Shown piece after piece: positions 1 to 9,021 of a stretch of DNA of 64,000 nt. The stretch's first letter is position 1. Each line of letters begins with the position of its first letter. The notes under the pieces are model-generated. The model was not told the DNA's origin. It made no database searches and saw only the letters and a list, made by a program, of their open reading frames with translations. Source of the DNA: DTPU01 sp963827855 (GTDB taxonomy: Bacteria; Planctomycetota; Phycisphaerae; Sedimentisphaerales; Anaerobacaceae); the NCBI GenBank assembly GCA_963827855.1, contig CAWHBY010000001.1, forward strand, positions 1,178,001-1,242,000, given 5' to 3'. The position numbers and the translations under genes were made by a program.

Positions 1-2566
1 TATCGCCGGATGCCGTGGCAACCACAGAGACTGCGGTCCCCTGGTTGTACTGGAAGCTGCCCAAACCGGGCGAGCTCACTGTTCCGCCGCTCCCCGCGCT
101 GATCGTCAGGGTCTTGGTCTGCTGGTCAGCAGCGAAGTTGGCCTTGAGCGCGTAGTCGCCGTCCAGGGTGACGGTGGTGTCGGCTGCATTGGGATTGTCG
201 ACCTTGCCCACGGCCACTGCCGTGCCGGTCCAGTTCACGAAGTGGTTGCCCGTGGATGCCGTGGCGACCACAGAGACCGTCGTGCCCTGGGCGTACTGGA
301 AGATTCCGACGCCAGGAGTGCTGAGCGTCCCCCCGATACTCGAACTGAGGGTCAGAGTCTTCGATGGGGCAATCGCGAAGTTGGCCTGGAGGGTGTAGTC
401 ACCGTCTAGGGTCGCCGTCGTGGTCGCCGCATTGGGGTTGGCGACCTTGCCCGCAGTCACCGCCGTGCCGGTCCAGTTCACAAAACGGTAGCTAGCCAAT
501 GGCGTTGCGGCCACAGTGGCCATTGCGCCATGGTCATACTGGAAGGTCCCGGAGCCCGGGGTACTGACTGCGCCACCGCCTGTGCTGCTGATGTTCAGGG
601 TCCGCTGGTCAAAAGCGAAGTTGGCCTGCAGAGTATAGTCCGCATCCATGACGACTGTGGTCTTGGCAGCGGTTGGGTTGGCGACTTTACCTGCACTCAC
701 GGCGGTTCCGGTCCAGTTTACGAAGTGGTGGTTGAGCTCAGCCTTCGTCTTCAGCAAGACCATCATCCCGTGACCAACCTGGAAGCTCCCCACGCCAGGG
801 GCAGTGATCGTCCCACCGGGTGTGACACTGGTGGTCAAGGTGGTCGGTTGATCAACGGCGAAGTTGGCCTGCAGGGCGTAGTCTGCATCCATGGTCACCG
901 TGGTATTGGCTGCATTGGGGTCGGTGACCTTGCCTGCGGCTACCGCCGAGCCGGTCCAGTTCACGAAGTGATTGTTCGAAGAGGCGAGGCCGGCGACTGC
1001 GACCACCGCCCCGTGCTGATACTGGAAGCTGCCAAGGCCTGGGGTGGTCACCGTGCCACCACTGGTGGTGCTCGTCACCAGGGTCCGCTTGTCTGAAGCG
1101 AAGTTGGCCTGCAGCGTGTAGTCACTGTCCACGGTCACGGTGGTGCTGGCTGCATTGGCATTGCCCACCTTGCCCGCAGTGACCGCTGAACCGCTCCAAC
1201 TCACGAAGTGGTAGTTCGCTGCCGCAGCCGCTGAGATGGAGACGGTAGTGCCCTGGTTGTACTGGAAGCTGCCTATACCCGGCGTACCGACTGTACCACC
1301 GCTACTTGCGCTGGTGGTCAGAGTCCGCTTGTCAAAGACGAAGTTGGCCTGGACGCTGTAGTCACCATCCATCGTCACGGTCGTGCTGGCAGAGTTGGCG
1401 TTAGCCACCTTGCCCGCAGTCACCGCTGAACCGGTCCAGTCCACAAAGTGGGAGCCTGATACGGCGGTCGCTGAGATGGAGACCGTGGCGCCGTGGTCGT
1501 ACTGGAAGCTGCCCACACCAGGCGTACTGACCGCACCACCGCTGCTTGCGCTGGTGGTTAGTGTCCTACGGTCCATGACGAAATTGACCTGCAGTGTGTA
1601 GTCGGCATCCATCGTCACCGTGGTGCTCGCAGATCTCGCGTCGGCCACCTTTCCGGCAGTCACCGCGGTGCCCGTCCAACTCACGAAGTGGTAGTTCGTC
1701 GAGGCCGTCGCAGCCACTGCGACGCGGGTATCCTGATTGTACTGGAACGCCCCGATACCCGGCAGACTTGCAGTGCCGCCCGCGGAGGTACTGACCGTGA
1801 GTGTTCGCGTCCCGGGGATTCCGGCGTAGCCCTGGTCACCCTGGAGGTAGTCGTAGCTCTCGCTCTGGGTGACCCAGTACCAGTACCGAACGCCGGGCAT
1901 GGCGGTCGTGTCATCGTAGCTCGTGGCGACCATCCAGTCGCCCATAGGGCTCTTGGGCCCATCCGCCGTGTCAGAACGGGCCACGCGGTAGTAGAACGGG
2001 TGGGACTGCTCAAACGGCCCGGTGCAGTTGGGCGTCCAGGTGACACGGACCTTGTCCGGGTAGGCCCCATCAGACGCCGTGACTCCCTGCGGGGGATTTC
2101 CGTTGATGCTGTACTCCAACTCGATGCCGGTGTTGTTGGCCAGGATTTGCGACAGGTAGGTGCAGAAGGCCTCCTCGTTGAGAGGATTGGAGTCCACCTT
2201 GAGCCAGAACTTGATCGTCGTACCAGCCAAGGGAGAGAGGTCGCTGATCTTGTTGTGGCCCAACTCAACACACTCGAGCTTCGTGAGGCCCTTCAGCGGC
2301 GTGACGTCGGTGATGGAGCCCACGTGGAAGCTCAGCCACGTCAGGTTTGGGGCATGCTCGAGGCCGACCAGGCTGGTGATGCCCTCTTCTTCGGCAGTGA
2401 CGCCCGTCAGGGCCAACAGGTCCGTTGGCGTGGGATCGGTCTTGCCCAAACTGGCCTCGACGATGGCCTTGAGGGTGGCGTCTGCAAAGTAGACAGGGGT
2501 CTCCGCGGCCGCCGTGCCCACAACGGCGATCACCAGGGTCAACGCCACAAGCATGTTCCTTCTCAT
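1..2566 (-). CDS. Giant secreted LRR / FnIII-like / InlB-type repeat protein (3' end outside window)
   Basis: The frame is open from the ATG at 2566 to the window edge, giving at least 855 residues and no stop, so the C-terminus is missing. A signal peptide (MRRNMLVALTLVIAVVGTAA) leads into about four internalin-like leucine-rich repeats (roughly residues 25-140), then a fibronectin-III-like module (about 155-255), then tandem beta repeats of the divergent InlB B-repeat type. Each repeat is 80 residues (240 bp), with signatures such as GSFQYxxGTxV, HFVxWTGxAVxAGKV and YxLQANF; about seven and a half lie in the window. GAGGAGG sits just upstream of the ATG. It is probably a cell-surface adhesin or scaffold. 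The N-terminal half is clearly homologous to the protein at 14075. Substrate and partner are unknown. Confidence 0.85.
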   Translation of the reverse strand, partial: MRRNMLVALTLVIAVVGTAAAETPVYFADATLKAIVEASLGKTDPTPTDLLALTGVTAEEEGITSLVGLEHAPNLTWLSFHVGSITDVTPLKGLTKLECVELGHNKISDLSPLAGTTIKFWLKVDSNPLNEEAFCTYLSQILANNTGIELEYSINGNPPQGVTASDGAYPDKVRVTWTPNCTGPFEQSHPFYYRVARSDTADGPKSPMGDWMVATSYDDTTAMPGVRYWYWVTQSESYDYLQGDQGYAGIPGTRTLTVSTSAGGTASLPGIGAFQYNQDTRVAVAATASTNYHFVSWTGTAVTAGKVADARSASTTVTMDADYTLQVNFVMDRRTLTTSASSGGAVSTPGVGSFQYDHGATVSISATAVSGSHFVDWTGSAVTAGKVANANSASTTVTMDGDYSVQANFVFDKRTLTTSASSGGTVGTPGIGSFQYNQGTTVSISAAAAANYHFVSWSGSAVTAGKVGNANAASTTVTVDSDYTLQANFASDKRTLVTSTTSGGTVTTPGLGSFQYQHGAVVAVAGLASSNNHFVNWTGSAVAAGKVTDPNAANTTVTMDADYALQANFAVDQPTTLTTSVTPGGTITAPGVGSFQVGHGMMVLLKTKAELNHHFVNWTGTAVSAGKVANPTAAKTTVVMDADYTLQANFAFDQRTLNISSTGGGAVSTPGSGTFQYDHGAMATVAATPLASYRFVNWTGTAVTAGKVANPNAATTTATLDGDYTLQANFAIAPSKTLTLSSSIGGTLSTPGVGIFQYAQGTTVSVVATASTGNHFVNWTGTAVAVGKVDNPNAADTTVTLDGDYALKANFAADQQTKTLTISAGSGGTVSSPGLGSFQYNQGTAVSVVATASGD

Positions 2567-2690
2567 CGATCTGCCTCCTCATACTTGGCGCACACGGTTT
2601 CCTGGAGGAACCGGCCCCATACGGGTATTCCCAAGATCGAGATCCCCTCCTTGGGGACCTGCGTCCCCACGTGCTAGAGTCGCGCGTACT

Positions 2691-2720
2691 ATTATAGCGG
2701 GACAGGCACCATCATGTCAA
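2691..2720 (-). promoter_or_regulatory. Consensus sigma-70 promoter for the InlB-repeat gene
   Basis: Read on the minus strand, TTGACA (2720-2715) and TATAAT (2696-2691) are separated by 18 bp, both perfect consensus hexamers. Transcription would start near 2684, giving a leader of about 118 nt before the ATG at 2566. The leader holds a GGGGAC/GTCCCC stem-loop (about 2653-2668). The rest of 2567-2916 shows no supportable gene. Confidence 0.75.
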
Positions 2721-2916
2721 GGTTCGTGACCGCGTCCGAGGCCTTGGGAGGGCTGGCCAACAGCAGGTATAACACCATCTGAGCGGGGGAGCCGCCCGCC
2801 GAGATGGGGACGCGGTCGTGCCATAGGGCCTCGCCGACAAGGGGAAGTCCGGGCTCAGGGTACCGGCTCTCTGGATTTTCCCGGTCTATGGGCTGAGGCG
2901 CCATGGCAGTGGCAGG

Positions 2917-4674
2917 CTAGTTGGCCGGCAGGGTGATCGTGCCCGCATCATAGCGGACGTCGTTGGCGAGGGAGATGTCCTTGAGCCACTGGTCGGCGAA
3001 CCGGGCGAGGTCCTTGAAGCCACCGGCGTCCGGCCACTGCGCCGCGAACTCGGCAAAATCGCCGAAGTCCTCCTCGCCGTCTGCATCCGCATCACACCAG
3101 GCAGCCACGGACGCACCGGCAGGACGATTCTTCGCTGCCTCGCAGGCATCTGCGTATACCCTGACCTCGATCCGGTCAGAGCCTTGCTGGGCCTTTGCAT
3201 CGATCGCGTGCAGCTCCAGGACGTACAGACCCGGCATGGCGAAACTGGCCGTGGTGGCAGGCCTCGAAGGGTCGCCAAACACGACGGCGGAGCCGTCGGG
3301 CGACGAGAGCGCGGACCAACGGATGGTCGTGACGTCGTTGGTGTCGTCCAGCACGGACCCATCCAAAATCACGGTGGTCGCGCCGTCCTTGAGCCACGTG
3401 AGGACACTGGCGCCTGCGTCGACCCTGGGCGCTGTGGTCGTCAGCTCCACGCAGGCCAGGGTGCCGGGTGAGCTGCTGCGGACATAGATCTTCCCATTGG
3501 CGAGGACAGGAGCGGTTCTGCAGATGCTGTTCGCGGCCAGGACCTGGCTCTTCACGGCGGCCACATAACCTGCAGGCGACGCCTTGGCGATGCTCAGCTC
3601 TCCCCCATAGCTCAGGACGATCAGTCTGCCGTCTGCCAGGGTCACACAACTGTTGCCCGACGGCCCGCCCCTCCAGATCACGTTTCCGGTGCGGAACTCC
3701 AGGCACATCAGGGTTTTTCCGTTGTCAGTGGAGCCGTACAGATGGCCCTGCCACAGCACGGCGGCGCTGTAGACGGTCTGCATCTTGATCTGGAACCAGG
3801 CCTGACTAACCCGGGTGCCGGACACCTTGACCAGGGCAGATCCCTCGCCGTAGCCCGATGAGAAGAACAGGTCATTGCCATCCACCACCGCGTCCGCGAT
3901 GTTCGCAGGAAGGCTGGTGTCCCACGGATACTCCCACACGACCTTGCCGGTCAGGGGCTCGATTGCGGCGAAGGTCCTCGCTCCACCCATGACCAGGAGG
4001 TGCTGCCCGTTGCAGTCAAAGGGGACCGGTGTGGAGTAGCCGGGCACCGCAGTGCCGGTCTTCCAGGCCAGGGTCCCGTCGCTGGCGTGCAGGGCCAGAC
4101 CGCGTGTGCCCGCATTGTAGATCACGAGGTCTCCATAGGGGTAGGGAGATCCCCCAAAGTACCACTCCGGTGCCTTGACTCCGTGCTTGGCGACCAGGTC
4201 GACCTGCCACAGCACCTCGCCCGTCTTGGCATCGAAGCAGCAGGCCAGGCCCTGCTTGCTCAGGGTGTACACCCTGTCACCCGCGACTGTCGGTGTTGTG
4301 TTGGTGCCCCCCTCATAGCTGTTGGGCGCCAAGGCAGCCACGTACGAGTGACTCCAGAGTTGGGCTCCGCTATTCGCATCCAGGCAGTAGACCACGTCGC
4401 ACCTCTTGGCTGAGCCGACCTGGAGTTCGCTGTTGCCCATGGTGTAGAGCCGTCCATCCACCACCGCGACGGAAGAGGCGCCCAGACCCACGGATTGGGT
4501 CCATCTGACCTTCATTGAGCAATTGGCCCAGTCCTCTCCCCAGTGGCGTTCATCGGAGATGCCGTTGTGCTGAGGGCCCCGAAAGATCGGCCAGTCGCTG
4601 GCCGCCGCATGGACGGTCATCAGACAGGCCATCAGGATCAGAGGAGACATCGCTGCAAACTTGTGGGTTGGCAT
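2917..4674 (-). CDS. Secreted PQQ-like beta-propeller protein with PKD-like domain and planctomycete C-terminal tail
   Basis: About 585 residues. The chosen start, MPTHKFAAMSPLILMACLMTVHAAA, gives a clean signal peptide. An open frame continues upstream, but it reads through the palindromic repeat at 4696-4876 and is rejected. After the opening DWPIFRGPQHNG, repeated blades (VYCLDANSGAQLW, CCFDAKTGEVLW, VAAIEPLTGKVVW, LMCLEFRTGNVIW) match the PQQ/BamB-like propeller. A PKD-like domain follows (about residues 420-510), then an acidic, dockerin-like tail (DADGEEDFGDFAEFAAQW). Planctomycete proteins of this kind are exported and of unknown substrate. There is only a weak ribosome site before the ATG. 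Confidence 0.8.
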   Translation of the reverse strand: MPTHKFAAMSPLILMACLMTVHAAASDWPIFRGPQHNGISDERHWGEDWANCSMKVRWTQSVGLGASSVAVVDGRLYTMGNSELQVGSAKRCDVVYCLDANSGAQLWSHSYVAALAPNSYEGGTNTTPTVAGDRVYTLSKQGLACCFDAKTGEVLWQVDLVAKHGVKAPEWYFGGSPYPYGDLVIYNAGTRGLALHASDGTLAWKTGTAVPGYSTPVPFDCNGQHLLVMGGARTFAAIEPLTGKVVWEYPWDTSLPANIADAVVDGNDLFFSSGYGEGSALVKVSGTRVSQAWFQIKMQTVYSAAVLWQGHLYGSTDNGKTLMCLEFRTGNVIWRGGPSGNSCVTLADGRLIVLSYGGELSIAKASPAGYVAAVKSQVLAANSICRTAPVLANGKIYVRSSSPGTLACVELTTTAPRVDAGASVLTWLKDGATTVILDGSVLDDTNDVTTIRWSALSSPDGSAVVFGDPSRPATTASFAMPGLYVLELHAIDAKAQQGSDRIEVRVYADACEAAKNRPAGASVAAWCDADADGEEDFGDFAEFAAQWPDAGGFKDLARFADQWLKDISLANDVRYDAGTITLPAN

Positions 4675-4695
4675 AGGCAGAATCCTGTACTCAGA

Positions 4696-4876
4696 GACTA
4701 TCTCAGAACCTGTTTTGTGACGAGATCGAGCGAGGAGCCCGGGGGCAAGGCGGAGGAGCAAAAGGCTCGGAGGCGTGCTTGTAGGCACGTCGAGGACCTT
4801 TTTCGCCGACAACGCAACCCCGGGGCTTCGCAGCCGATCGCAGTAGAAACAGGTTTTGAGGTGGTCTCTCATAGTC
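4696..4876. repeat. About 180-bp imperfect palindromic element (MITE/REP-like)
   Basis: The ends are inverted copies of GACTAT...ACCTGTTT...ATCG (4696-4725 against 4836-4876). The interior is also self-complementary, centred on the GCGTGCTTGTAGGCACG core near 4773-4790, so the whole element could fold into one long hairpin. No transposase is nearby. It fills the gap between two minus-strand genes. Its outer GACTAT overlaps the TGA stop of the pseudopilin-like gene. Confidence 0.7.
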
Positions 4877-5631
4877 ACCAGGCCGTGAAACAGCCGCTCT
4901 CATCCCAGAGGCGCGATCCACGGTAGATTCTCATGTCTTTCATATGCTTCCAGGAGACGGAGCCGTCGAGGCACCCGACGTGACCGCCGACCGCGCCGAT
5001 CTGCTCGGAGGAGGCGCCCTCCATGCTCTCGTTGGTCGAACTGCCTGCCTCCAGGATCGCGCCCCTGGACCCGTGCGGCGCAGAAGGTCTTCATCTCGCC
5101 ACTGGACCAGGCGTTGAGCTCCGTCACGATGGGCCTCAAGCCTGACTCGAAGGACCTCTGGGGGGACACCCATTCGCTGGTCGCAGGACCCAGCAGGGGC
5201 CAGGGCGCGCCTTTGTGGCCTCCGAGGTAGTTGTAGCCGAGGACGTAGCCGTAGTCCTGACCCTCGTAGACGTAGTACCACCCGCCCGGGCGATTGAAGG
5301 GCTCGCGAAGCCAGGGGCACGAGAGGATCTTCTCATCCCCAATGATCCGCACCAGTGCTGTGCGTATACCCCTGGACAGGATGGGCGTGTGTTCGTCCTC
5401 TGGATTCTGGGCATCGGACAGGCCAGAGGGAAGGGTCTCCCGGTAATCGCTGGCATAGGCCTGGATGCCGAGGATAAACTGCCGGATATTCCCCATACAG
5501 GCAGTCCGCCGGGCCTTCTCTCTGGCCCTGCCCAGCACAGGCACCATGATGCCGACGAGGATCGCAATCACGGCAATGACCACGAGCAGCTCGATGAGGG
5601 TGAAGGCAGATCTATAGGGTTGCAGTCGCAT
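4875..5631 (-). CDS. Type II secretion pseudopilin-like protein (N-methylation/H-x9-DG type), frameshifted
   Basis: Starts MRLQPYRSAFTLIELLVVIAV, a prepilin leader with the FTLIELLVVIA cleavage/methylation motif and one hydrophobic helix. The reading frame breaks near 5053. In the next frame the protein continues with GSRGAILEAGSS, GGHVGCLDGSVSWKHMKDMRIYRGSRLW and ends FTAW, the usual tail of this planctomycete family, with the stop at 4875-4877. Restoring two bases (probably a C-run collapsed from CCCC to CC) rejoins the frames at about 252 residues. Likely envelope-located and processed by prepilin peptidase; role unknown. A TATAAT lies 10 nt before the ATG. Confidence 0.8.
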
Positions 5632-5640
5632 GTTCCGTCT

Positions 5641-5646
5641 ATTATA
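5641..5646 (-). promoter_or_regulatory. -10 box (TATAAT) just upstream of the pseudopilin-like gene
   Basis: On the minus strand TATAAT ends 9 bases before the ATG at 5631. No good -35 hexamer is seen at 17-18 bp. If used, the transcript would be leaderless or nearly so. Confidence 0.35.
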
Positions 5647-5692
5647 CCAAGCAGAGGGCTCCATTCCTATGCTTCCTCTCTGTTGTGGAGAA

Positions 5693-5721
5693 TTGAAGAG
5701 GACCCGGCGGTGGGGTACACT
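5693..5721 (+). promoter_or_regulatory. Promoter TTGAAG-17-TACACT for the beta-helix gene
   Basis: TTGAAG (5693-5698) and TACACT (5716-5721) have 17-bp spacing. The predicted transcription start falls at or next to the ATG at 5728, implying a leaderless mRNA. Confidence 0.45.
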
Positions 5722-5727
5722 GTGGAG

Positions 5728-7257
5728 ATGATGCAGACAGGGATCCATCGACGAGACGGCCTAACCTCTTGGGTGGTGATCTTCTTCGCGGCAGTCCTAC
5801 CGGCTGGACTACCGGCTGCGGACTACCACGTGGATTCGCGCAGCGGCGAAGACTCGCGGGTCGGCCTCACTCCAGCCACTGCATGGGGCACCTTGGCCAA
5901 GGTCAACGCGGCCGACCTGAAGCCGGGCGATCGGGTGCTGTTCCACGCCGGCAGTGTCTGGTCCGGCCAGCTCTGCGTGACAGCCAAGGGCGAACCGGAG
6001 CGGCCCGTCTCCTTTCTCGCATATGGCGAGGGGTCCCGACCTCGCATCGACGCAGCAGGGCAGTTTCCTGACGCGGTCCTCATCCGCAACACGCAGCACA
6101 TCGAGGTCCGAGGGCTCGAACTGACCAACCATGGCGAGGGTGACCGGCCCCGGCGCGGTGTGCACATCGTGGCGGACAACTGCGGTATCCTGTCACACAT
6201 TGTGGTCGCAGACCTGTTTGTCCACGACGTCAACGGCACGCAGAGGCAGAAGGACAACGGCGGTATCATCTTCCGCACCACGGGCGATCGCGTACCCTCC
6301 CGTTACGACGATCTGAGGATCGAGCGCAACGTCATCTGGCGTGTGGACCGATCGGGTATCGCAGCCAGTAGCACCCACTGGCCGCGCACTAGGTGGTTTC
6401 CGTCCACGCATGTTGTCATCGCCGACAATTGGATGGGTGACGTGGGAGGCGATGGGGTGGTGCCCTGGGCGACGGACGGGTGCGTGGTCGAACACAACAT
6501 CGTCCAGGGCGCCAATGAGCGTGCAGGCAGCTACAATGTGGGGATCTGGCCGTGGTCTACGGACAATACCCGGCTGGTCCTCAACCGGGCGTCCGGCCTC
6601 AAGACCCTCAAGGACGGCCAGGGCTTTGACTCCGACTACAACTCCCGCAACACGGTCTTCGAGTTCAACCTGAGCCACGACAACGAGGGCGGTTTTCTCC
6701 TCATCTGCACCCCGGGCAATCGCAGGGCAGAGGAGAACCTGGGCAATCTCGGGACCGTGGTCCGGTACAACATCAGCCGCAATGATCGGGCCCGCCTCTT
6801 CCACGTCAGTGCAGCAGAGAACACGGTGGTGCACAACAATGCCCTGTACATCGGACCGGGCCTCGACGTGCAGGCGGTCCTGCTGAGCGACTGGAGTGGC
6901 TGGGCAAAGGGATTGGAGTTCCGTGACAACCTCTTCGACTCCCAGGGCCTCGCCCGCTACGGCCATGGCACCGCGAGCACGAAAGACGGGGCCTATAGCC
7001 TAGGCCCTGGATGGGGGCCTGCCCAGGGTGTGGTCTTCAGGCACAACCGCTATCTGGGCAATCACGCCGATCGCCCCGAGGAAGGATCAGGCCCTGCTGC
7101 GACCGCTCCACAGCCCATTTCCTTCGACGACTGGCCTGGCCCTCAGTTCGACCCGCGTCAGCCCGATGCGTTCCCCTCATACCTCAAGGCCCACCGCCAT
7201 TGGATGATGGACCTGATGCGTCGCCAATTTGCCCGTGTGCCCGACCTTGCGAAGTGA
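5728..7257 (+). CDS. Secreted right-handed parallel beta-helix protein (pectate-lyase-like fold)
   Basis: About 509 residues, starting MMQTGIHRRDG with a hydrophobic export segment (WVVIFFAAVLPAGLPAA). The opening DYHVDSRSGEDSRVGLTPATAWGTLAKVN is the usual entry to this fold in planctomycetes, followed by stacked short turns (HIEVRGLELTNHG, RIERNVIW, CVVEHNIVQ, TVFEFNLSHDN, VVRYNISRND, TVVHNNALY). It probably binds or cleaves an acidic or complex polysaccharide, but no catalytic motif can be assigned. A longer upstream frame exists but lies antisense to the pseudopilin-like gene. It converges on the GH32 gene. Confidence 0.8.
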   Translation: MMQTGIHRRDGLTSWVVIFFAAVLPAGLPAADYHVDSRSGEDSRVGLTPATAWGTLAKVNAADLKPGDRVLFHAGSVWSGQLCVTAKGEPERPVSFLAYGEGSRPRIDAAGQFPDAVLIRNTQHIEVRGLELTNHGEGDRPRRGVHIVADNCGILSHIVVADLFVHDVNGTQRQKDNGGIIFRTTGDRVPSRYDDLRIERNVIWRVDRSGIAASSTHWPRTRWFPSTHVVIADNWMGDVGGDGVVPWATDGCVVEHNIVQGANERAGSYNVGIWPWSTDNTRLVLNRASGLKTLKDGQGFDSDYNSRNTVFEFNLSHDNEGGFLLICTPGNRRAEENLGNLGTVVRYNISRNDRARLFHVSAAENTVVHNNALYIGPGLDVQAVLLSDWSGWAKGLEFRDNLFDSQGLARYGHGTASTKDGAYSLGPGWGPAQGVVFRHNRYLGNHADRPEEGSGPAATAPQPISFDDWPGPQFDPRQPDAFPSYLKAHRHWMMDLMRRQFARVPDLAK

Positions 7258-7260
7258 CCC

Positions 7261-7286
7261 CGTGTGGGCAGGGCCCTGCCCACGCG
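7261..7286. terminator. GC-rich palindrome between convergent genes
   Basis: A perfect 20-bp palindrome (GTGGGCAGGG/CCCTGCCCAC) extends to 26 bp with one G-T pair. It starts 3 bp after the beta-helix stop codon and lies before the end of the convergent GH32 gene. There is no U-tract, so a bidirectional terminator role is only inferred. Confidence 0.4.
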
Positions 7287-7353
7287 GGGCCATCCTGAGC
7301 GAAGCGAAGGATCTCCCATCGTGAAGGGAGGTGCTGGCACGCGGGTCGTGTGG

Positions 7354-9021
7354 CTACTCCCATATGGATCGCATGGGGTAGACCTCCAGGGAGCGGATCC
7401 GGGCGCGGCCGGCCTTTGCGTAGATCTCCAGGGACTTGTTGTCATCAGCGGGGATGACGCCGATCGGCATGTAGACCCTGCCTTCGTTGCCGAAGATCTC
7501 GATGGACGTCCGGTCCACGAGGATCTCAAGACGAATCCTCCCATGAGTGGGCAGCAGGGGGGCCTTGTTTCCCTGGCATGTCAGCTCATGTATGGCTGTG
7601 CGGTAGACGACCGGTATGCCTCGGATCACGAGTCCTACCTCATTGGCATCTGCTGGCTCGATGCCGGCGATGATGTGAAACAGGTCTCCTCGCAGGCCGG
7701 CCAGCGGATTGCCACCGGGTGCAAGGACCGTGTCAGTCCAGGCTTGCCTCTGGCCGTGCAGCCGCTCCACTTCTCTGGCGGGCCTGGCGAACATCCTCAG
7801 CCCGTCCTCTGTCCGGTGCAGGGTCAGCTCGCACGGAAAGAGCATGCACTGGTTGAAGGGCATGCCGGGGGTTTCGACCTTGCCCCATGCGATCTGTATC
7901 CGCCGGCCATCCTCTGCTGGCAGGTCATTGAAGGTCTGGGAGGCGTAGAAGCAGTTGCCGTAGCTCCACTGCTGCTTGGCGGATTCGGGGGTGAAGGCCT
8001 TTCCGTCGAACCGTCCGACGACGTACTTGCCGTCCCCAGCGTAGATGACCCATCTTCTGTCGTCCAGCCTGGCGTCTACAGCCAGCTCGAAGATCTCGGG
8101 ACACTCATAGAACCCCTCAATGCGGCTGGTCCTGGCCCACTGCCGCAGGTTCGGTGACGTGTAGAAGGCGATGCCCTGGGACTTGTCCTGCTCGTCGTAC
8201 ACCGCCATCACCCAGTGCTTGCCGGGCCCGTACCAGATGACCTTGGGATCCCGGCCTGCATGCCGGATGACGGGGTTGCCGGGATAGTCGGTGAAGGTCC
8301 GGCCGCAGTCATTGCTGTACGCGAGGCACTCGCCGCGACCTGTGCTGGTGTAGGCGGCCACGAGGGTCTCGTTCGGGCCGGCCTTGAACCCCGCCGTATT
8401 GTCCCGGTCCAGAATCGCACTGCCCGAGAAGCACCAGTCGTCGAATCGGGGTGGATACAGGGCGATGGCCAGTTCCCTCCAGTGGACCAGGTCCGTGCTG
8501 ACTGCGTGGCCCCAATGCATGTTCCCCCAGTTCCAGCCATAGGGGTTGTGTTGGTAGTACAGATGGTACTCGCCCTTGTAGAACACCAGGCCGTTCGAGT
8601 CGTTGTTCCAGCCCCTTCTGGAGGAGAAGTGGAACTGCTGGCGATGGGGCTCTCTGTACAGGTCCCTGGCTCCCTCGAGGGTGTCGGCCTGCGTGACTGC
8701 CTTCAAAGCCTTCGGCGATCCTCCTGGAGAGGTCACTCGCAGCGAGGCCTTCCTCCCTCGGAAGGGGCTGACGTCCATGAATACCCAGAAGTCCGGCGAT
8801 TCCTCCGCCAGCTCGATGTCGAACTCCCGGACCGGGCCGCCTTCGATGGCCACGACCATCCTCCTCATGGCTGCCCCTGTCTTGACGGGGAGGTTCAGAT
8901 ACGCGTCCTGCAGAAGGATCTCTCGCTCCTCCGCCCTTGCCTCGCCGATGGATTGCCCGGCCGCCCACGTGGCACGTGCGGAGAGTGCCATGCCCAAGAG
9001 GATCAGACCCAGTCGTGCCAT
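7354..9021 (-). CDS. Glycoside hydrolase family 32 (exo-fructanase/levanase-like), secreted
   Basis: 555 residues with an N-terminal signal peptide (MARLGLILLGMALSARATWA). Family GH32 hydrolyses beta-fructosides (sucrose, inulin, levan) with retention. The three acidic motifs are present: WNNDSNG with nucleophile D141 (the family usually has WMNDPNG), RDPK with D258, and YECPEIF with the acid/base E306. The five-bladed propeller is followed by the GH32C beta-sandwich (IRLEILVDRTSIEIFGNEG, about residues 495-555). An N-terminal sandwich of about 110 residues precedes the catalytic domain. GGAGAAG lies before the ATG. No fructose transporter or fructokinase is adjacent. Confidence 0.93.
   Translation of the reverse strand: MARLGLILLGMALSARATWAAGQSIGEARAEEREILLQDAYLNLPVKTGAAMRRMVVAIEGGPVREFDIELAEESPDFWVFMDVSPFRGRKASLRVTSPGGSPKALKAVTQADTLEGARDLYREPHRQQFHFSSRRGWNNDSNGLVFYKGEYHLYYQHNPYGWNWGNMHWGHAVSTDLVHWRELAIALYPPRFDDWCFSGSAILDRDNTAGFKAGPNETLVAAYTSTGRGECLAYSNDCGRTFTDYPGNPVIRHAGRDPKVIWYGPGKHWVMAVYDEQDKSQGIAFYTSPNLRQWARTSRIEGFYECPEIFELAVDARLDDRRWVIYAGDGKYVVGRFDGKAFTPESAKQQWSYGNCFYASQTFNDLPAEDGRRIQIAWGKVETPGMPFNQCMLFPCELTLHRTEDGLRMFARPAREVERLHGQRQAWTDTVLAPGGNPLAGLRGDLFHIIAGIEPADANEVGLVIRGIPVVYRTAIHELTCQGNKAPLLPTHGRIRLEILVDRTSIEIFGNEGRVYMPIGVIPADDNKSLEIYAKAGRARIRSLEVYPMRSIWE

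Noticed and set aside
2692..2904. 70-codon minus-strand ORF
   Set aside because: No ribosome site or homology; the consensus promoter of the next gene lies within it.
4675..4878. N-terminal extension of the PQQ-propeller gene to 4878
   Set aside because: It reads through the palindromic repeat and overlaps the stop of the upstream gene; the start at 4674 gives a proper signal peptide.
5215..5727. Upstream extension of the beta-helix gene
   Set aside because: The extension is antisense to the well-supported pseudopilin-like gene; the ATG at 5728 gives a signal peptide.
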